The notes: a model not told the origin generated them from the sequence alone. A stretch of DNA of 19,684 bases from Candidatus Coatesiibacteriota bacterium (GCA_016927185.1 JAFGND010000051.1:1-19684); one strand, 5' to 3'. Numbered from the stretch's first letter, positions 1 to 7,046 are shown. Numbers and translations are program-made.

Positions 1-83
1 AATTATAAAAGGTAAAATTCTACTATGCTCTCCTTATCAATGTCCGGGAATACTATTTTATTTATAATTATAAAAAATAAGGC

Positions 84-124
84 ATAAAAGTTACTACTTT
101 TATATACTTTTAACTACTTTTATA
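84..124. repeat. Helically phased ACTTTTA repeats with an inverted repeat
   Basis: ACTTTTA occurs at 96-102, 106-112 and 116-122, exactly 10 bp apart, so the T-tracts lie on one face of the helix. The 12-mer ACTACTTTTATA is repeated at 93-104 and 113-124. ATAAAAGT (84-91) and ACTTTTAT (96-103) form a perfect inverted repeat with a 4-base spacer. The block ends about 40 bp before the -35 box at 165. It could be an intrinsically bent upstream element or a regulator binding site. In AT-rich DNA some of this could be chance. Confidence 0.45.
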
Positions 125-164
125 GTAAGAATAGCTACCTTTTTTAAGAAATTAATTTTTTACC

Positions 165-193
165 TTGACAAATTTGTATTTTATCCTTATATT
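165..193 (+). promoter_or_regulatory. Sigma-70-type promoter for the first operon
   Basis: TTGACA at 165-170 is a perfect -35 box, and TATATT at 188-193 is a good -10 box after a 17-base spacer. Transcription would start near 200 and leave a leader of about 175 bases before the first start codon at 376. This is the best promoter match in the window. All eight downstream genes lie close together or overlap, so it probably drives the stretch to 6935. Confidence 0.7.
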
Positions 194-224
194 ATGTGTG
201 ACGCATGAAATATGTTAGTTTTTT

Positions 225-267
225 CCTGCTTCAATGAAGTCAGTATTGGCTGAAGTTTTGAAACAGG
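225..267 (+). promoter_or_regulatory. Predicted hairpin in the 5' leader
   Basis: CCTGCTTCAA (225-234) pairs with TTGAAACAGG (258-267) with one mismatch. Inside it TCAG (240-243) can pair with CTGA (250-253). There is no T-run after it, so it is not an intrinsic terminator. It may be a regulatory RNA structure in the leader, but I recognise no known riboswitch class. Confidence 0.35.
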
Positions 268-375
268 AGTTGTTAATCAAGTATGAAAGCAACGGAAATC
301 AATCAATGAAGAAAATTGGTTGACATTTTTTGTAATGCAATCATCAAAAACAGATAGTAATTTCAAAGGAGAAAT

Positions 376-1482
376 ATGTACAAAATAGTTCTGATTTTGC
401 TTTTTACAGTATCATTTCTTTGTTCAGAGGAAACACCTTCTGAAGTATCCAGAATTGATATCTTTGCTGAAAATGCAGGTGACTTTCTTGATATCAACAT
501 CAAGGAACTGGAAAGCAAGGCATTCAGTCTCTACCAGAAAGCTGATTATGAAAATGCGGCAAGAGCTTATTTGCATATGCTGAAATACAAGATAAATGAC
601 GGAGGAAACATATACAATCTTGCTTGCTGCTACGGGCTTCTTGGCAAGGCTGAGCTTGCTGCAATGTATCTCAAAAGAGCAGTGAAAGCAGGTTTTGATG
701 ATATAGAGCATATAAGAAGGGACAGTGATTTCGATAAGGTCAGGGGAAATGCTGCCTTTGATTCAGTTTTCAACAAGCTTTCGCAGATTGCAAAGGAAAA
801 GGAGGAATTGTCAGGGAAGAGAATCCCTTTCAAGGCATCAAGTTTCCTTCAGGTTCTCATGCAGTTTCCAACTGACTACAAGAAGGAAAAGAAGTATGAT
901 CTTGTAATTGGATTGCATGGATTCGGAAGCTCGCCTGAAAACTTCATGAAAACATGGACTAAGTTCAAGAATCCGCAATTCATATTTGTCTGCGCAAGAG
1001 CACCTTATGCATTCAATCTCGGTTCAGAAACAGGATATAGCTGGTCAGTGCTTTCTGTTGACAAAGTTCTGAACAAGCAGTCCGATGAAATGACAGAAGA
1101 ATATATTGTTAATCTGACCAGGGAATTGAAAAAGAAATACAAAATTTCCAATATATATCTTCTCGGTTTCTCCCAGGGCTGCTCCCAGGCCTATAAAATC
1201 GGGATAAGAAACCATGAGCTGTACAAGGGAATTATCTGCTTTGGCGGCTGGCTTGATAAGGAATACCTGGGAGCAGAGAAGATAAATGAAGCTAAAGAAC
1301 TGAGAACTTTCATAAGTCACGGCAAGAAGGATAATGTTGTGGATCCGAAGGTTGCACTGGAAGCATACGAAAATCTCAAGAAAGCAGGTTACAAGGATCT
1401 GATTTTCTCAGATTTTGATGGAGCTCATGCAGTTTTAGAAGAAGAGCTGAAGAAAGTGAAGGAATGGATTGAAAAGGAGTAG
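376..1482 (+). CDS. Exported TPR-containing phospholipase/carboxylesterase-like hydrolase
   Basis: The protein has an N-terminal hydrophobic signal peptide (about residues 3-17), a tetratricopeptide-like helical segment (about 43-140), and a C-terminal alpha/beta hydrolase domain of the phospholipase/carboxylesterase type. The catalytic set is visible: an oxyanion-loop motif GLHGFGSSPENF (179-190), the nucleophile elbow GFSQG with Ser266, an acid in HGKKDN (Asp319) and His351 in DGAHAV. The start is an ATG behind AAAGGAG (365-371). Family knowledge suggests a carboxylester hydrolase in the periplasm or at the surface; the substrate is unknown. It is the first gene of an operon that continues into HPr/enzyme I, and the next gene's SD lies inside its last codons. 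Fusion of TPR and esterase parts suggests a partner-binding role for the N-terminal half (inference). Confidence 0.85.
   Translation: MYKIVLILLFTVSFLCSEETPSEVSRIDIFAENAGDFLDINIKELESKAFSLYQKADYENAARAYLHMLKYKINDGGNIYNLACCYGLLGKAELAAMYLKRAVKAGFDDIEHIRRDSDFDKVRGNAAFDSVFNKLSQIAKEKEELSGKRIPFKASSFLQVLMQFPTDYKKEKKYDLVIGLHGFGSSPENFMKTWTKFKNPQFIFVCARAPYAFNLGSETGYSWSVLSVDKVLNKQSDEMTEEYIVNLTRELKKKYKISNIYLLGFSQGCSQAYKIGIRNHELYKGIICFGGWLDKEYLGAEKINEAKELRTFISHGKKDNVVDPKVALEAYENLKKAGYKDLIFSDFDGAHAVLEEELKKVKEWIEKE
1474..1479 (+). promoter_or_regulatory. SD that fixes a TTG start
   Basis: AAGGAG at 1474-1479, inside the end of the preceding gene, sits 6 bases before the TTG at 1486. This supports TTG initiation rather than the internal ATG seven codons later, which would cut into the signal peptide. 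Confidence 0.7.
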
Positions 1483-1485
1483 AAT

Positions 1486-2124
1486 TTGGTCACATTTTTA
1501 CTATTAATGCTATTGCAATATTCAACAAGCGATACTTATCCTGATGACAAACCAGGCATGCTGGATACAAATCTGTTCTCAGTTTTCACCGGTCTGAAAA
1601 GCTTTAGTGGTGATGTTTCATATCATGAAGCTGAGGATTTCTTGAAACTTGAGTTCACGAAACCTGATGTCTCTGGATGGGTCAAGAAACTGAAATCCAA
1701 GCATGTAATAATAGGCTGCAAGGATTACACAAAGTTATACAGGCAGAATGGTGAAACAAGATATATATTGATAAAGAAAACGGGCAATTTCACGAGATTC
1801 TTCAAGACAGAGAAAGACAGGATTACAATGCTTACTTTAGTGAATGACGAAGGTAAATTATTCATGACAGAAGTTGGTGTCTGCATATGGGAATATTATT
1901 ACAGGAACAATCTGCTTGAGAAAAAGATTTATTATACTAACCCATCAAAAATATATGGAATAGAGATTTTTACATACAGGAAGAATTCCCTTGTTCCTGA
2001 GCTCTCAACTCTCTATGAAAGCCAGGACTGCATAAAAAAGAGCTTATGGAAAAGGAAGTTCTTTTATGACAAGTCTGGAAAAATTATCAAAAGTGAATGG
2101 AGGAAAAATGACAATACTGAATAA
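1486..2124 (+). CDS. Exported protein of unknown function
   Basis: This 212-residue protein is not one I recognise. It starts with TTG behind a well-spaced AAGGAG and begins with a short hydrophobic signal (about residues 2-11) ending near YSTSD, so it is probably exported. The rest is rich in aromatic and basic residues and in predicted beta strands. Its C-terminal part has runs such as FYDKSGKIIKSEWR, which resemble the strand-turn-strand units of YD/MORN-like surface repeats, but the match is too short to assign a family. It lies 3 bases after the esterase gene and overlaps the next gene by 17 bases, so the three are probably co-translated. I infer only an envelope-associated role. Confidence 0.7.
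   Translation: MVTFLLLMLLQYSTSDTYPDDKPGMLDTNLFSVFTGLKSFSGDVSYHEAEDFLKLEFTKPDVSGWVKKLKSKHVIIGCKDYTKLYRQNGETRYILIKKTGNFTRFFKTEKDRITMLTLVNDEGKLFMTEVGVCIWEYYYRNNLLEKKIYYTNPSKIYGIEIFTYRKNSLVPELSTLYESQDCIKKSLWKRKFFYDKSGKIIKSEWRKNDNTE
2099..2103 (+). promoter_or_regulatory. SD that selects the internal ATG at 2108
   Basis: GGAGG at 2099-2103 is 4 bases before the ATG at 2108. The upstream in-frame ATG at 2066 has no comparable SD and would create a much longer overlap with the preceding gene, so 2108 is preferred. Confidence 0.65.
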
Positions 2125-2797
2125 GGAAAGTCTTGCAGAAACAATTGATGCTTTCAATGAAGCAGTTTTTTTCAGCAAAACATTGACAGGCAAGGAAAAG
2201 GAAGAAACAGCGATGTGGATTGCTTCACGCAGGGGGCTTCCAGATTCCTATGCAGGAATGTTTGCTCCAACCGAACAGGATTTATCATCCCCGATTACCT
2301 TGTTTGCAGGAGACAGGATTAGTACAAAAGCTGCAACCGGACATATTCTTGGTGAAGAAGCTTGCAGAGTTTTGATTCTTATCAATTCTAGCAATGAAAA
2401 GGTTCAAGAAGCACTTAAGAAAGCAACCAATAACATGATAAAGAAACTCACTTATGCAAGAGAAAATCATGACTTGTTCGGGACTTATTGCTGCGGGATT
2501 TGCACTGTATCCTTATGGAGGCATCTTGCAGCTGGTGGACTTAATGAACCTGGGAAAAGGCTTGAAGCAGGACTTGAAATTCTCAAGAAATGCAGACTGG
2601 GAGATGGCAAATGGAAGCGATTTCCGTTCTTCTATACGCTCCTTGCATTGCTTGAGATGGACACAAGAATGGCAATTGAAGAAATGAAATACAGCCAGAA
2701 ATCTTGTGAAACATACCTGAAGCGTGCCAGGGGAAATTCCAAATATACTATAAGAAAAAAGTCAATTGCAGAAAGGGTTCTTGATAAGTGCCAGTGA
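2108..2797 (+). CDS. Helical protein of unknown function
   Basis: The 229-residue product is predicted to be soluble and mainly alpha-helical, with no signal peptide. The central part (about 120-185) contains GTYCCGICTVSLWRHLAAGG followed by LGDGKWKRFPFFYTLLALLE. This helix-GDGKW-helix pattern loosely recalls the alpha-alpha toroid repeats of prenyltransferase/squalene-cyclase-like proteins, but the DxD catalytic motifs of those enzymes are not evident. The C-terminus is basic (ARGNSKYTIRKKS). Five cysteines (three of them at 128, 129 and 132) could hint at metal or redox chemistry, which is unproven. The start at 2108 is chosen for its GGAGG; an alternative is 2066 (243 residues). It overlaps the preceding gene by 17 bases and precedes the HPr gene by 50. 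Confidence 0.65.
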   Translation: MTILNKESLAETIDAFNEAVFFSKTLTGKEKEETAMWIASRRGLPDSYAGMFAPTEQDLSSPITLFAGDRISTKAATGHILGEEACRVLILINSSNEKVQEALKKATNNMIKKLTYARENHDLFGTYCCGICTVSLWRHLAAGGLNEPGKRLEAGLEILKKCRLGDGKWKRFPFFYTLLALLEMDTRMAIEEMKYSQKSCETYLKRARGNSKYTIRKKSIAERVLDKCQ

Positions 2798-2847
2798 TTA
2801 AACAAATTTCTTTACATAAAGCACTAATTCTGGGGAACAAACCTTGC

Positions 2848-3114
2848 ATGAAAGAAATTGAATTAGTAATTCCGAACAAGCTTGGAATACACATGAGACC
2901 TGCAGCGATGCTTGTTGATGAAGCAAGCAAGTACAGCTCTGAAATAGAGATAGAATTCAATGGAATAAAAGCAAATGCAAAGAGCCTTCTCAATATTGTA
3001 ATGCTTGTTCTTGAATATAAGGCAAAAATAATAGTGAGAGCTATGGGCGAGGATGAAGAGAAGGCAATAATTGGGTTGAAAACCTTGATTGAAAACGGAT
3101 TTGGAGAGAAGTAG
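2848..3114 (+). CDS. ptsH: Phosphocarrier protein HPr of the PTS
   Basis: HPr carries phosphate from enzyme I to EIIA domains. The 88-residue protein has the active-site motif GIHMRPAA and the regulatory motif NAKSLLNIVML. With the ATG at 2848 these fall exactly on the family numbering, His15 and Ser46, which is why I prefer this start to the longer GTG form from 2788 (20 extra residues overlapping the previous gene). A Ser46 site with the surrounding KSLL pattern is what HPr kinase/phosphorylase recognises in other bacteria, so regulation by Ser phosphorylation is plausible, but hprK is not in the window. The gene is 3 bases before ptsI. No EII gene is nearby, so a regulatory rather than purely transport role is possible. 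Confidence 0.93.
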   Translation: MKEIELVIPNKLGIHMRPAAMLVDEASKYSSEIEIEFNGIKANAKSLLNIVMLVLEYKAKIIVRAMGEDEEKAIIGLKTLIENGFGEK

Positions 3115-3117
3115 AAA

Positions 3118-4860
3118 TTGAAGATATATAAAGGTATAGGAGTTTCTCCCGGAATAGCAATTGGGAATATTTATCTTCTCGAAGTAGATATGCTGAGGAT
3201 GCGCTACAAGAAGCTTACAAAAGAGGAGAGCAGGGAGAATATTGAACTATTCAAGGAAGCAATAAGAAAGACCAGAGAGGATCTTCTTAAAATACGTCAG
3301 CAGATGATGGACTATGGTAATGATATTTTCATCGGACATCTTCGCCTGCTGGACGATCCTGTTTTCATTGGTGAAGTCATAAAGAAAGCCCAGCACGAAA
3401 ATACCAATATCGAATATCTCTTTTCAATTCAGTTAAAGGAACAGGTCAATATTTTCAAGAAGATGGATAATCAGTACTTCAAGGAAAGGGCAACTGATTT
3501 GCAGGATGTCGGGAGAAGACTGATTCAGAATTTCATGGGTGCAGATGAATACACTTTCCTGGAGAACATCAAGGAGGATGTTGTAATTATAGCACATGAA
3601 CTTCCTCCATCCTTCATTTCAAAGCTCCAGACAAGGCATATAATAGGTTTTGCAACAGAGGTTGGATCATGGACTTCTCACACCGCAATTATAGCAAGGG
3701 CATTGACTATTCCTGCAGTAGTAGGTCTTGAAGGAATTGCAGAAGAATGCTCACCTGGTGACAGGCTTCTGATTGATGGTGTTGATGGAGTTGTGATTTA
3801 TGATCCTGACAGTGAAACATTAAAGGATTATGACAAGAGAAGAAGTGCCCAGAAGCAGCAGGAAAAAAGAATTATCGCAATTGCAAGGAAACCTGCATTA
3901 ACAAGAGACAGGGAAAAGATAAATATACTGGCAAATATTGAAATTCCCCAGGAAGTGAATGAGCTGGTGCGATTCGGTGCAGAAGGAATTGGATTGTACA
4001 GGACTGAATTCCTTTTCATGTCAAGAAATGGAAAGATTTCCGAAGACGAGCAGTATCTTGTTTACAGGGAAATTGCCTCCAGAATGTATCCAAAACCAGT
4101 TACAATAAGGACTCTGGATCTGGGAGGCGACAAATTCCTGCATTATGATGATTTCGCTGAGGTAGAGAAAGAGGATGTTTTAGGACTGAGGGCAATAAGA
4201 TTCTGCCTTCATGAACCTCAGATATTCATGTCCCAGCTCAAGGCAATTTTAAGGGCGGCATATTCACTTAATGTGAAAATGATGTTTCCACTGATTTCTG
4301 AAGTTAATGAATTGAAGCAGGCATTGGAAATGCTTAATGAGGCAAAAAACCAGCTTATGACCAACCAGATTCCCTTCAATTCGAATTTGAAAGTCGGGAT
4401 AATGATTGAAGTTCCTTCTGCTGTAATGCTCGCAGATCATCTTGCCAGGATGTGCGATTTCTTCAGTATTGGAACAAATGACCTGATACAGTATTCCCTT
4501 GCAGTGAACAGGGTTAACAAAAAGGTAGCATATCTCTATGATCCACTCAATCCTGCTATTCTGAAATTGATATATCTTTCCATACAGGCAGCATTGAAAG
4601 CAGGCATAGAAATATCTATGTGCGGGGAAATGGCTTCAGATCCATGGGTAATCTGGCTTTTGCTTGCAATGGGATTAAGGGATTTCTCTGTATCCCCAAA
4701 GCTTGTTGGATCAATAAAGGAATATGTTTCCCAGGTTGACATAAAAGGAATCGAAAGAAATCTCCAGAAAGCATTGTCCTGTGCAACCGGAACTGAAGTG
4801 AGAGAACTTGCTGAAGAGATTGTGTTAAACAACAAACTTCCAATATGGCAGAAAAAATGA
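3118..4860 (+). CDS. ptsI: PTS enzyme I (phosphoenolpyruvate-protein phosphotransferase)
   Basis: The enzyme autophosphorylates from PEP and passes phosphate to HPr. At 580 residues it is of normal length. It has an N-terminal HPr-binding region, the phosphohistidine motif TSHTAIIAR (His188), and a PEP-binding barrel with GAEGIGLYRTEF (287-298), TIRTLDLGGDK (329-339), the IGTNDLIQYSLAVNR signature (451-465) and active-site Cys502 in MCGEMASDP. One unusual spot is EKEDVLGLRAIR (350-361), where most enzyme I proteins have an E-NP-LG-RAIR pattern; the Arg is kept. It lacks the GAF domain of nitrogen-PTS enzyme I. It starts with TTG behind GGAGAG (3103-3108), directly after ptsH, and its end overlaps the next gene. 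Confidence 0.95.
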   Translation: MKIYKGIGVSPGIAIGNIYLLEVDMLRMRYKKLTKEESRENIELFKEAIRKTREDLLKIRQQMMDYGNDIFIGHLRLLDDPVFIGEVIKKAQHENTNIEYLFSIQLKEQVNIFKKMDNQYFKERATDLQDVGRRLIQNFMGADEYTFLENIKEDVVIIAHELPPSFISKLQTRHIIGFATEVGSWTSHTAIIARALTIPAVVGLEGIAEECSPGDRLLIDGVDGVVIYDPDSETLKDYDKRRSAQKQQEKRIIAIARKPALTRDREKINILANIEIPQEVNELVRFGAEGIGLYRTEFLFMSRNGKISEDEQYLVYREIASRMYPKPVTIRTLDLGGDKFLHYDDFAEVEKEDVLGLRAIRFCLHEPQIFMSQLKAILRAAYSLNVKMMFPLISEVNELKQALEMLNEAKNQLMTNQIPFNSNLKVGIMIEVPSAVMLADHLARMCDFFSIGTNDLIQYSLAVNRVNKKVAYLYDPLNPAILKLIYLSIQAALKAGIEISMCGEMASDPWVIWLLLAMGLRDFSVSPKLVGSIKEYVSQVDIKGIERNLQKALSCATGTEVRELAEEIVLNNKLPIWQKK

Positions 4861-5153
4861 GAAAAAACTGTTCATTTTGTGATACAGCAATAGATGAAAT
4901 CTACAGAACAAAAAAAGTAGGTTGTCCTTCTTGTTATGAAGTATTCAAGGACGAGATAAGAAAAATGCTTATTGAGATTCATGGAGTTTCAAGCCATAAT
5001 GAGAATATATTGAATATCAACGAAATTGATGAAATGCTTTACTTGAAGCAGCGTTTGGCAAGAGCCATAAAGGAAGAAGATTACGAAGAAGCAGCAATAT
5101 TGAGAGACCAGATAAAGAAAAAAGAGAAATCAGATGAAAAAACTAGACGTTAA
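4845..5153 (+). CDS. Short McsA-like UVR-domain zinc-finger protein
   Basis: The 102-residue protein has two CxxC pairs (Cys9/Cys12 and Cys27/Cys30) that would bind one zinc, then the stretch CPSCYEVFKDEIRKMLIEIH, then a UVR helix-hairpin (about 67-94, LKQRLARAIKEEDYEEAAIL). This is the layout of McsA, the activator of the arginine kinase McsB that marks proteins for ClpC. McsA normally has two zinc fingers; here only the C-terminal finger plus UVR remains. Neither mcsB nor clpC is next to it. The start may be ATG 4845 or ATG 4857, which forms an ATGA overlap with the ptsI stop; neither has a clear SD, so translational coupling is likely. It overlaps the next gene by 20 bases. Confidence 0.8.
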   Translation: MAEKMRKNCSFCDTAIDEIYRTKKVGCPSCYEVFKDEIRKMLIEIHGVSSHNENILNINEIDEMLYLKQRLARAIKEEDYEEAAILRDQIKKKEKSDEKTRR

Positions 5154-5772
5154 GGTATTCATTTTAGGACCAATCGAAACAAATTGCTATATCTGTTACA
5201 GCAGGGAAAGCAGGGATGCAGTACTGATAGATCCTGCAGATGCTTCTTTGGAAGTGCTAAACTTCATCGCAAAAAATAACCTTAAACTGAAGCTTATTGT
5301 ATTCACTCATGGTCATTGGGATCATATCACAGGTGCAGACTATTTCAAGGACAAATTGAAAACGCAGATTGCATGTCACCAAAACGAGTTACAGCTTATA
5401 ATAAACTCAAGCCTGAGTTTATCACCGTTTATCGGGACAGGAGTCAGAATAAGCGAGATTTCGAAAACCCTTGAAGAAGGTGAAGAAATCATGCTGGGTG
5501 ATGATGCCCTTGTTGTAAAAACAACTCCCGGGCATTCTCCAGGTTCAATAATACTTCTGTCGGAAAGAAACGGTTTCCTGTTCAGCGGAGATACTATATT
5601 CTGTCAGGGTATTGGAAGAACCGATTTACCTCAAGGTTCTGAGACTGAACTTGTCAATTCAATAGAAAAATGCATACTGACTCTTGATGATAATCTCCGT
5701 TTCTATCCTGGACATGGTCAATCAGATACTATTGGCAATTTCAGGAAATGGTATAACAAATACTGGGTATAA
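5134..5772 (+). CDS. Metallo-beta-lactamase-fold hydrolase (glyoxalase II-like)
   Basis: This 212-residue cytosolic protein has all metal ligands of the glyoxalase II-like branch: THGHWDH (His59, His61, Asp63, His64), His134 in PGHSPGS, Asp153 in SGDTIF and His194 in PGHG. Such proteins bind two metal ions and hydrolyse thioesters such as S-lactoylglutathione; many short bacterial members have other or unknown substrates. The length matches the short YcbL/GloB-like class that lacks the C-terminal glutathione-binding domain, so activity on a glutathione thioester is uncertain. It overlaps the UVR gene by 20 bases and is followed after 2 bases by the glycosyltransferase gene, consistent with one operon. 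The SD is weak, as expected for coupled translation. Confidence 0.88.
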   Translation: MKKLDVKVFILGPIETNCYICYSRESRDAVLIDPADASLEVLNFIAKNNLKLKLIVFTHGHWDHITGADYFKDKLKTQIACHQNELQLIINSSLSLSPFIGTGVRISEISKTLEEGEEIMLGDDALVVKTTPGHSPGSIILLSERNGFLFSGDTIFCQGIGRTDLPQGSETELVNSIEKCILTLDDNLRFYPGHGQSDTIGNFRKWYNKYWV

Positions 5773-5774
5773 AC

Positions 5775-6935
5775 TTGAATCTGAAAACAAATCTTTCTGA
5801 ATCTGAAATAGAATACAAGATTATAAATCCTGGAAAACTCAAGAAAGTAAGACTTACAGATAATCTCTTTTACCGTTTTCTTAAGGAGGCTCCCCCATTA
5901 AGTGAATACAAGCGGACTCCTGAAAAAATACTTCTTTTAAGGCTTGCTTATATTGGAGATGTTCTTATGTGTTTACCCCTTTTAAAGCCCATCAGAGAGA
6001 AGTTCCCACAAGCAAGGATTGATTTTGTTACTTCAAACGCCTCAAAAGAGGTACTGGAGGGGAGAACACATTTTGATAATATTCTATCTTTTGATGTACC
6101 ATGGTTTTACAAAAATGGCAGATGGAAAGATTATTTTAAAGTCCTGAAAAAGGTAAGAAAAGAGAAATATGACCTTCTGGTGGATTTGAGAGGAGATATA
6201 AGAAACATACTTTTTTTCCTGCTTTTAAGTAATTCAAAAACCAGAGTCTCTTTCAGAATTGGGGGAGGAGCCTGGGCACTTGATTATAAACTGCCAATCA
6301 AGGCAATTACCCATAAGGTGGATTTTCATTCAGCACTGCTTACTCAACTCAATGCTAATCAACCAGATACGAGTATAAATATAAGATACAGGAATGAAGA
6401 AATTGAAGAAGCAAGAAGCTTCCTTGAAAAGCTTGATTTAACTAATAATGACAAGCTTGTTTTTATTCATCCAGGTGCAAGATTACCCCTGAAAACATGG
6501 CAGAAGGAGAAATTTGAAAGACTAACAGACGCATTACTTGTTGATAATCATAAGATTGTAGGAGTAGGTTTAGGTAGTGACTCCATGCAGATATCGCATG
6601 TTAATTTCCTCAATCTTGCCGGCAAGACAAGTTTGCCTCAACTTGGTGCATTGCTTTCGCTTGGGGATTTGTTTATAGGAAATGATAGTGCAGCAATGCA
6701 TCTCGCAACTTTTTCAGGGACAAAAAAGGTGCTTGGCATTTTCGGTCCTTCAAAACCTTATGAAACAAGCCCTTACAAGGATACTGGACATTTCATTTGC
6801 CTTGATGCTATGTGCAGAAAGACTTGTGATGAGAGCCTTTGCAATTCCCCAGATTATAATTATTGCATGAAAAAACTGGACATTGACGAGGTAATTGCAA
6901 AAGCCTTTCTCTTGCTTGATAGCATAAATTGTTGA
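5775..6935 (+). CDS. Glycosyltransferase family 9 (heptosyltransferase-like)
   Basis: GT9 enzymes transfer heptose or related sugars from nucleotide donors during lipopolysaccharide core assembly at the cytoplasmic face of the inner membrane. Visible motifs are ILLLRLAYIGDVLMCLPLL (52-70, acceptor-side N-terminal Rossmann fold), FIHPGA (230-235), a TWQKEKFERL helix, and the donor-site signature GNDSAAMHLA (302-311) followed by FGPSKP. The C-terminal cysteine cluster (342-364, ending in CM) is common in this family. The TTG at 5775 is the only plausible upstream start, has only a weak SD, and gives a 45-residue N-terminal extension before the core domain. It follows the MBL gene by 2 bases and is the last gene of the operon. 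The exact sugar is not predictable. Its presence supports a diderm host. Confidence 0.88.
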   Translation: MNLKTNLSESEIEYKIINPGKLKKVRLTDNLFYRFLKEAPPLSEYKRTPEKILLLRLAYIGDVLMCLPLLKPIREKFPQARIDFVTSNASKEVLEGRTHFDNILSFDVPWFYKNGRWKDYFKVLKKVRKEKYDLLVDLRGDIRNILFFLLLSNSKTRVSFRIGGGAWALDYKLPIKAITHKVDFHSALLTQLNANQPDTSINIRYRNEEIEEARSFLEKLDLTNNDKLVFIHPGARLPLKTWQKEKFERLTDALLVDNHKIVGVGLGSDSMQISHVNFLNLAGKTSLPQLGALLSLGDLFIGNDSAAMHLATFSGTKKVLGIFGPSKPYETSPYKDTGHFICLDAMCRKTCDESLCNSPDYNYCMKKLDIDEVIAKAFLLLDSINC

Positions 6936-6963
6936 TTTTATTCTATCTTGATTTCATTTCTAA

Positions 6964-6998
6964 TTGACAAGAATTACAGCATTTGAATTCTATTCAAA
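6964..6998 (+). promoter_or_regulatory. -35-like box and 17-bp palindrome upstream of hisC
   Basis: TTGACA at 6964-6969 resembles a -35 box, but no good -10 lies at 16-18 bases. TTTGAATTCTATTCAAA (6982-6998) is a perfect palindrome with 7-bp arms and a 3-base centre, located where a -10 would be. It could be a repressor site overlapping a weak promoter. There is no following T-run, so it is not a + strand terminator. Confidence 0.35.
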
Positions 6999-7046
6999 AA
7001 ATAAAAGATAGTTGATTGGAATACATTCCTGAAGAAAGGATCAAAG

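Larger units (their letters stand above)
1..375. other. Intergenic region and long leader upstream of the first operon
   Basis: No convincing gene is visible. The first 150 bases are very AT-rich and hold a 14-bp perfect palindrome (61-74), an inverted repeat (84-103) and ACTTTTA copies repeated every 10 bp (96, 106, 116). A strong sigma-70-type promoter follows at 165-193. The roughly 175 bases from there to the first gene form an unusually long 5' leader with a predicted hairpin (225-267). Short start-to-stop runs at 283-309 and 306-323 are too small and too poorly preceded by an SD to call as genes. Confidence 0.6.

Noticed and set aside
61-74. TTTATAATTATAAA palindrome as a terminator of an upstream gene
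   Set aside because: An all-AT stem of 7 bp is too weak, and such palindromes are expected in very AT-rich DNA.
283-323. Short upstream ORFs (MKATEINQ at 283-309; MKKIG at 306-323) in the leader
   Set aside because: Only 5-8 codons, no well-spaced SD, and no amino-acid run suggesting attenuation.
320-348. Second TTGACA (320-325) near the first gene
   Set aside because: No acceptable -10 box at 16-18 bases, so it is not called as a promoter.
5883-5889. AAGGAGG inside the glycosyltransferase gene
   Set aside because: No in-frame ATG, GTG or TTG follows at the right distance; the only nearby GTG is out of frame.
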